NCBI RefSeq assembly: GCF_002237655.1
Contig: NZ_NOKT01000047.1
Coordinates: 1 to 40,072, forward strand
DNA length: 40,072 nt
Origin: Streptomyces sp. XY006
Lineage (GTDB): Bacteria > Actinomycetota > Actinomycetes > Streptomycetales > Streptomycetaceae
Direction of reading: 5' to 3'
Part shown: in pieces, positions 39,946 through 40,072 of the stretch
How positions within the stretch are numbered: position 1 is the first letter of the stretch
Layout of the letters: each line of letters begins with the position of its first letter
Notes under the pieces: generated by a model
Told to the model about the DNA's origin: nothing
Database searches by the model: none
Seen by the model: the letters and a program-made list of their open reading frames with translations, nothing else
Program-made: the position numbers and the translations under genes

Positions 39946-40072
39946 CCTGGCTGGAACCGGGCAGTGTGCCGAACGGACTAGTGATCTGGTCTTGAGTTCA
40001 CGTCTCGCCACGTGAGTCGTGGTTCGTTTCAGTTTTCGGCTCGGGCGGTGACAGGGGCTGGTGGCTGCGGTC
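39946..40072. other. Window end without a recognisable gene
   Basis: 127 bp with lower GC than average. It holds short inverted pairs (CACGT...ACGTG near 39993-40014) but no exact parS, no tRNA and no supported coding frame. Confidence 0.5.

Noticed and set aside
39991..40014. parS-like CACGT...ACGTG near the window end
   Set aside because: Separated arms with a 7-nt gap do not form the compact parS palindrome.
1..40072. CRISPR arrays, insertion sequences, rRNA or tRNA genes
   Set aside because: No regularly spaced repeats, transposase motifs or T-loop/anticodon patterns seen on either strand.

Overview
The window is very GC-rich, with G/C-ending third codon positions. I saw no in-frame TTA codon in any called gene on a by-eye scan. 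It carries two exact copies of the 14-bp actinobacterial parS palindrome and a near-exact phiC31 attB. Mycothiol-type enzymes and twin-arginine/lipobox exports complete the picture. All of this points to a Streptomyces (or close relative) core chromosome, and the parS pair places it in the origin-proximal region. From memory, the gene content and order resemble the aspS to bkd stretch of the S. coelicolor chromosome. This is housekeeping chromosome, not an island: there are no insertion sequences, CRISPR arrays, rRNA or tRNA genes.

Layout. 1-813 is the 3' end of a branched-chain 2-oxoacid dehydrogenase E2 gene. 900-4437 is a tightly overlapping set: MobA-like/DUF6457 fusion, MoeA-like protein and a two-helix K+ channel with an RCK domain, with parS #1 on the moeA/channel overlap. 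4574-6438 (minus) is a DrrAB-type ABC exporter. 6645-8840 holds a quinone oxidoreductase, a small membrane protein and the proteasome activator Bpa. 8922-12495 are two divergent membrane Ser/Thr kinases. 12890-16521 is a complete second BCKDH operon (E1alpha, E1beta, E2). 16588-19638 holds a D,D-carboxypeptidase and a GntR-MFS pair. 19639-26386 is a run of small metabolic, redox and regulatory genes: methyltransferase, mycothiol-dependent enzyme, nitrilase, GlxA regulator with LURP-one protein, cupin with thioredoxin-NHL protein, and DUF6458.

26476-31283 holds an M18 aminopeptidase, a FadE5-like acyl-CoA dehydrogenase, a frameshifted Tat/lipobox intradiol dioxygenase and an SseB-like protein. 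31344-33767 is a divergent TetR/DHA2-efflux pair with an operator lying over the efflux promoter. 33938-34915 is a pirin containing phiC31 attB. 34922-37962 (minus) holds a secreted/anchored protein and a PAS-GAF-PP2C-HATPase regulator. 38130-39893 is aspS, with parS #2 on its promoter.

Themes. Branched-chain keto acid and fatty acid oxidation (two BCKDH sets, FadE5-like ACAD, pirin) sits beside Ser/Thr kinase and PP2C signalling genes. Gene packing is tight: six ATGA-type start/stop overlaps, one shared CTAG stop, and convergent pairs with gaps of 0-10 nt. At least five genes have a TANNNT box 6-8 nt before the start codon, the arrangement of leaderless transcripts. No wholly new system is obvious. 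The best unexplained signals are the parS/promoter overlap at aspS, the structured leader and palindromes upstream of the second bkd operon, the Lys/Thr tail on its E1alpha beside two kinases, and the frameshifted dioxygenase.
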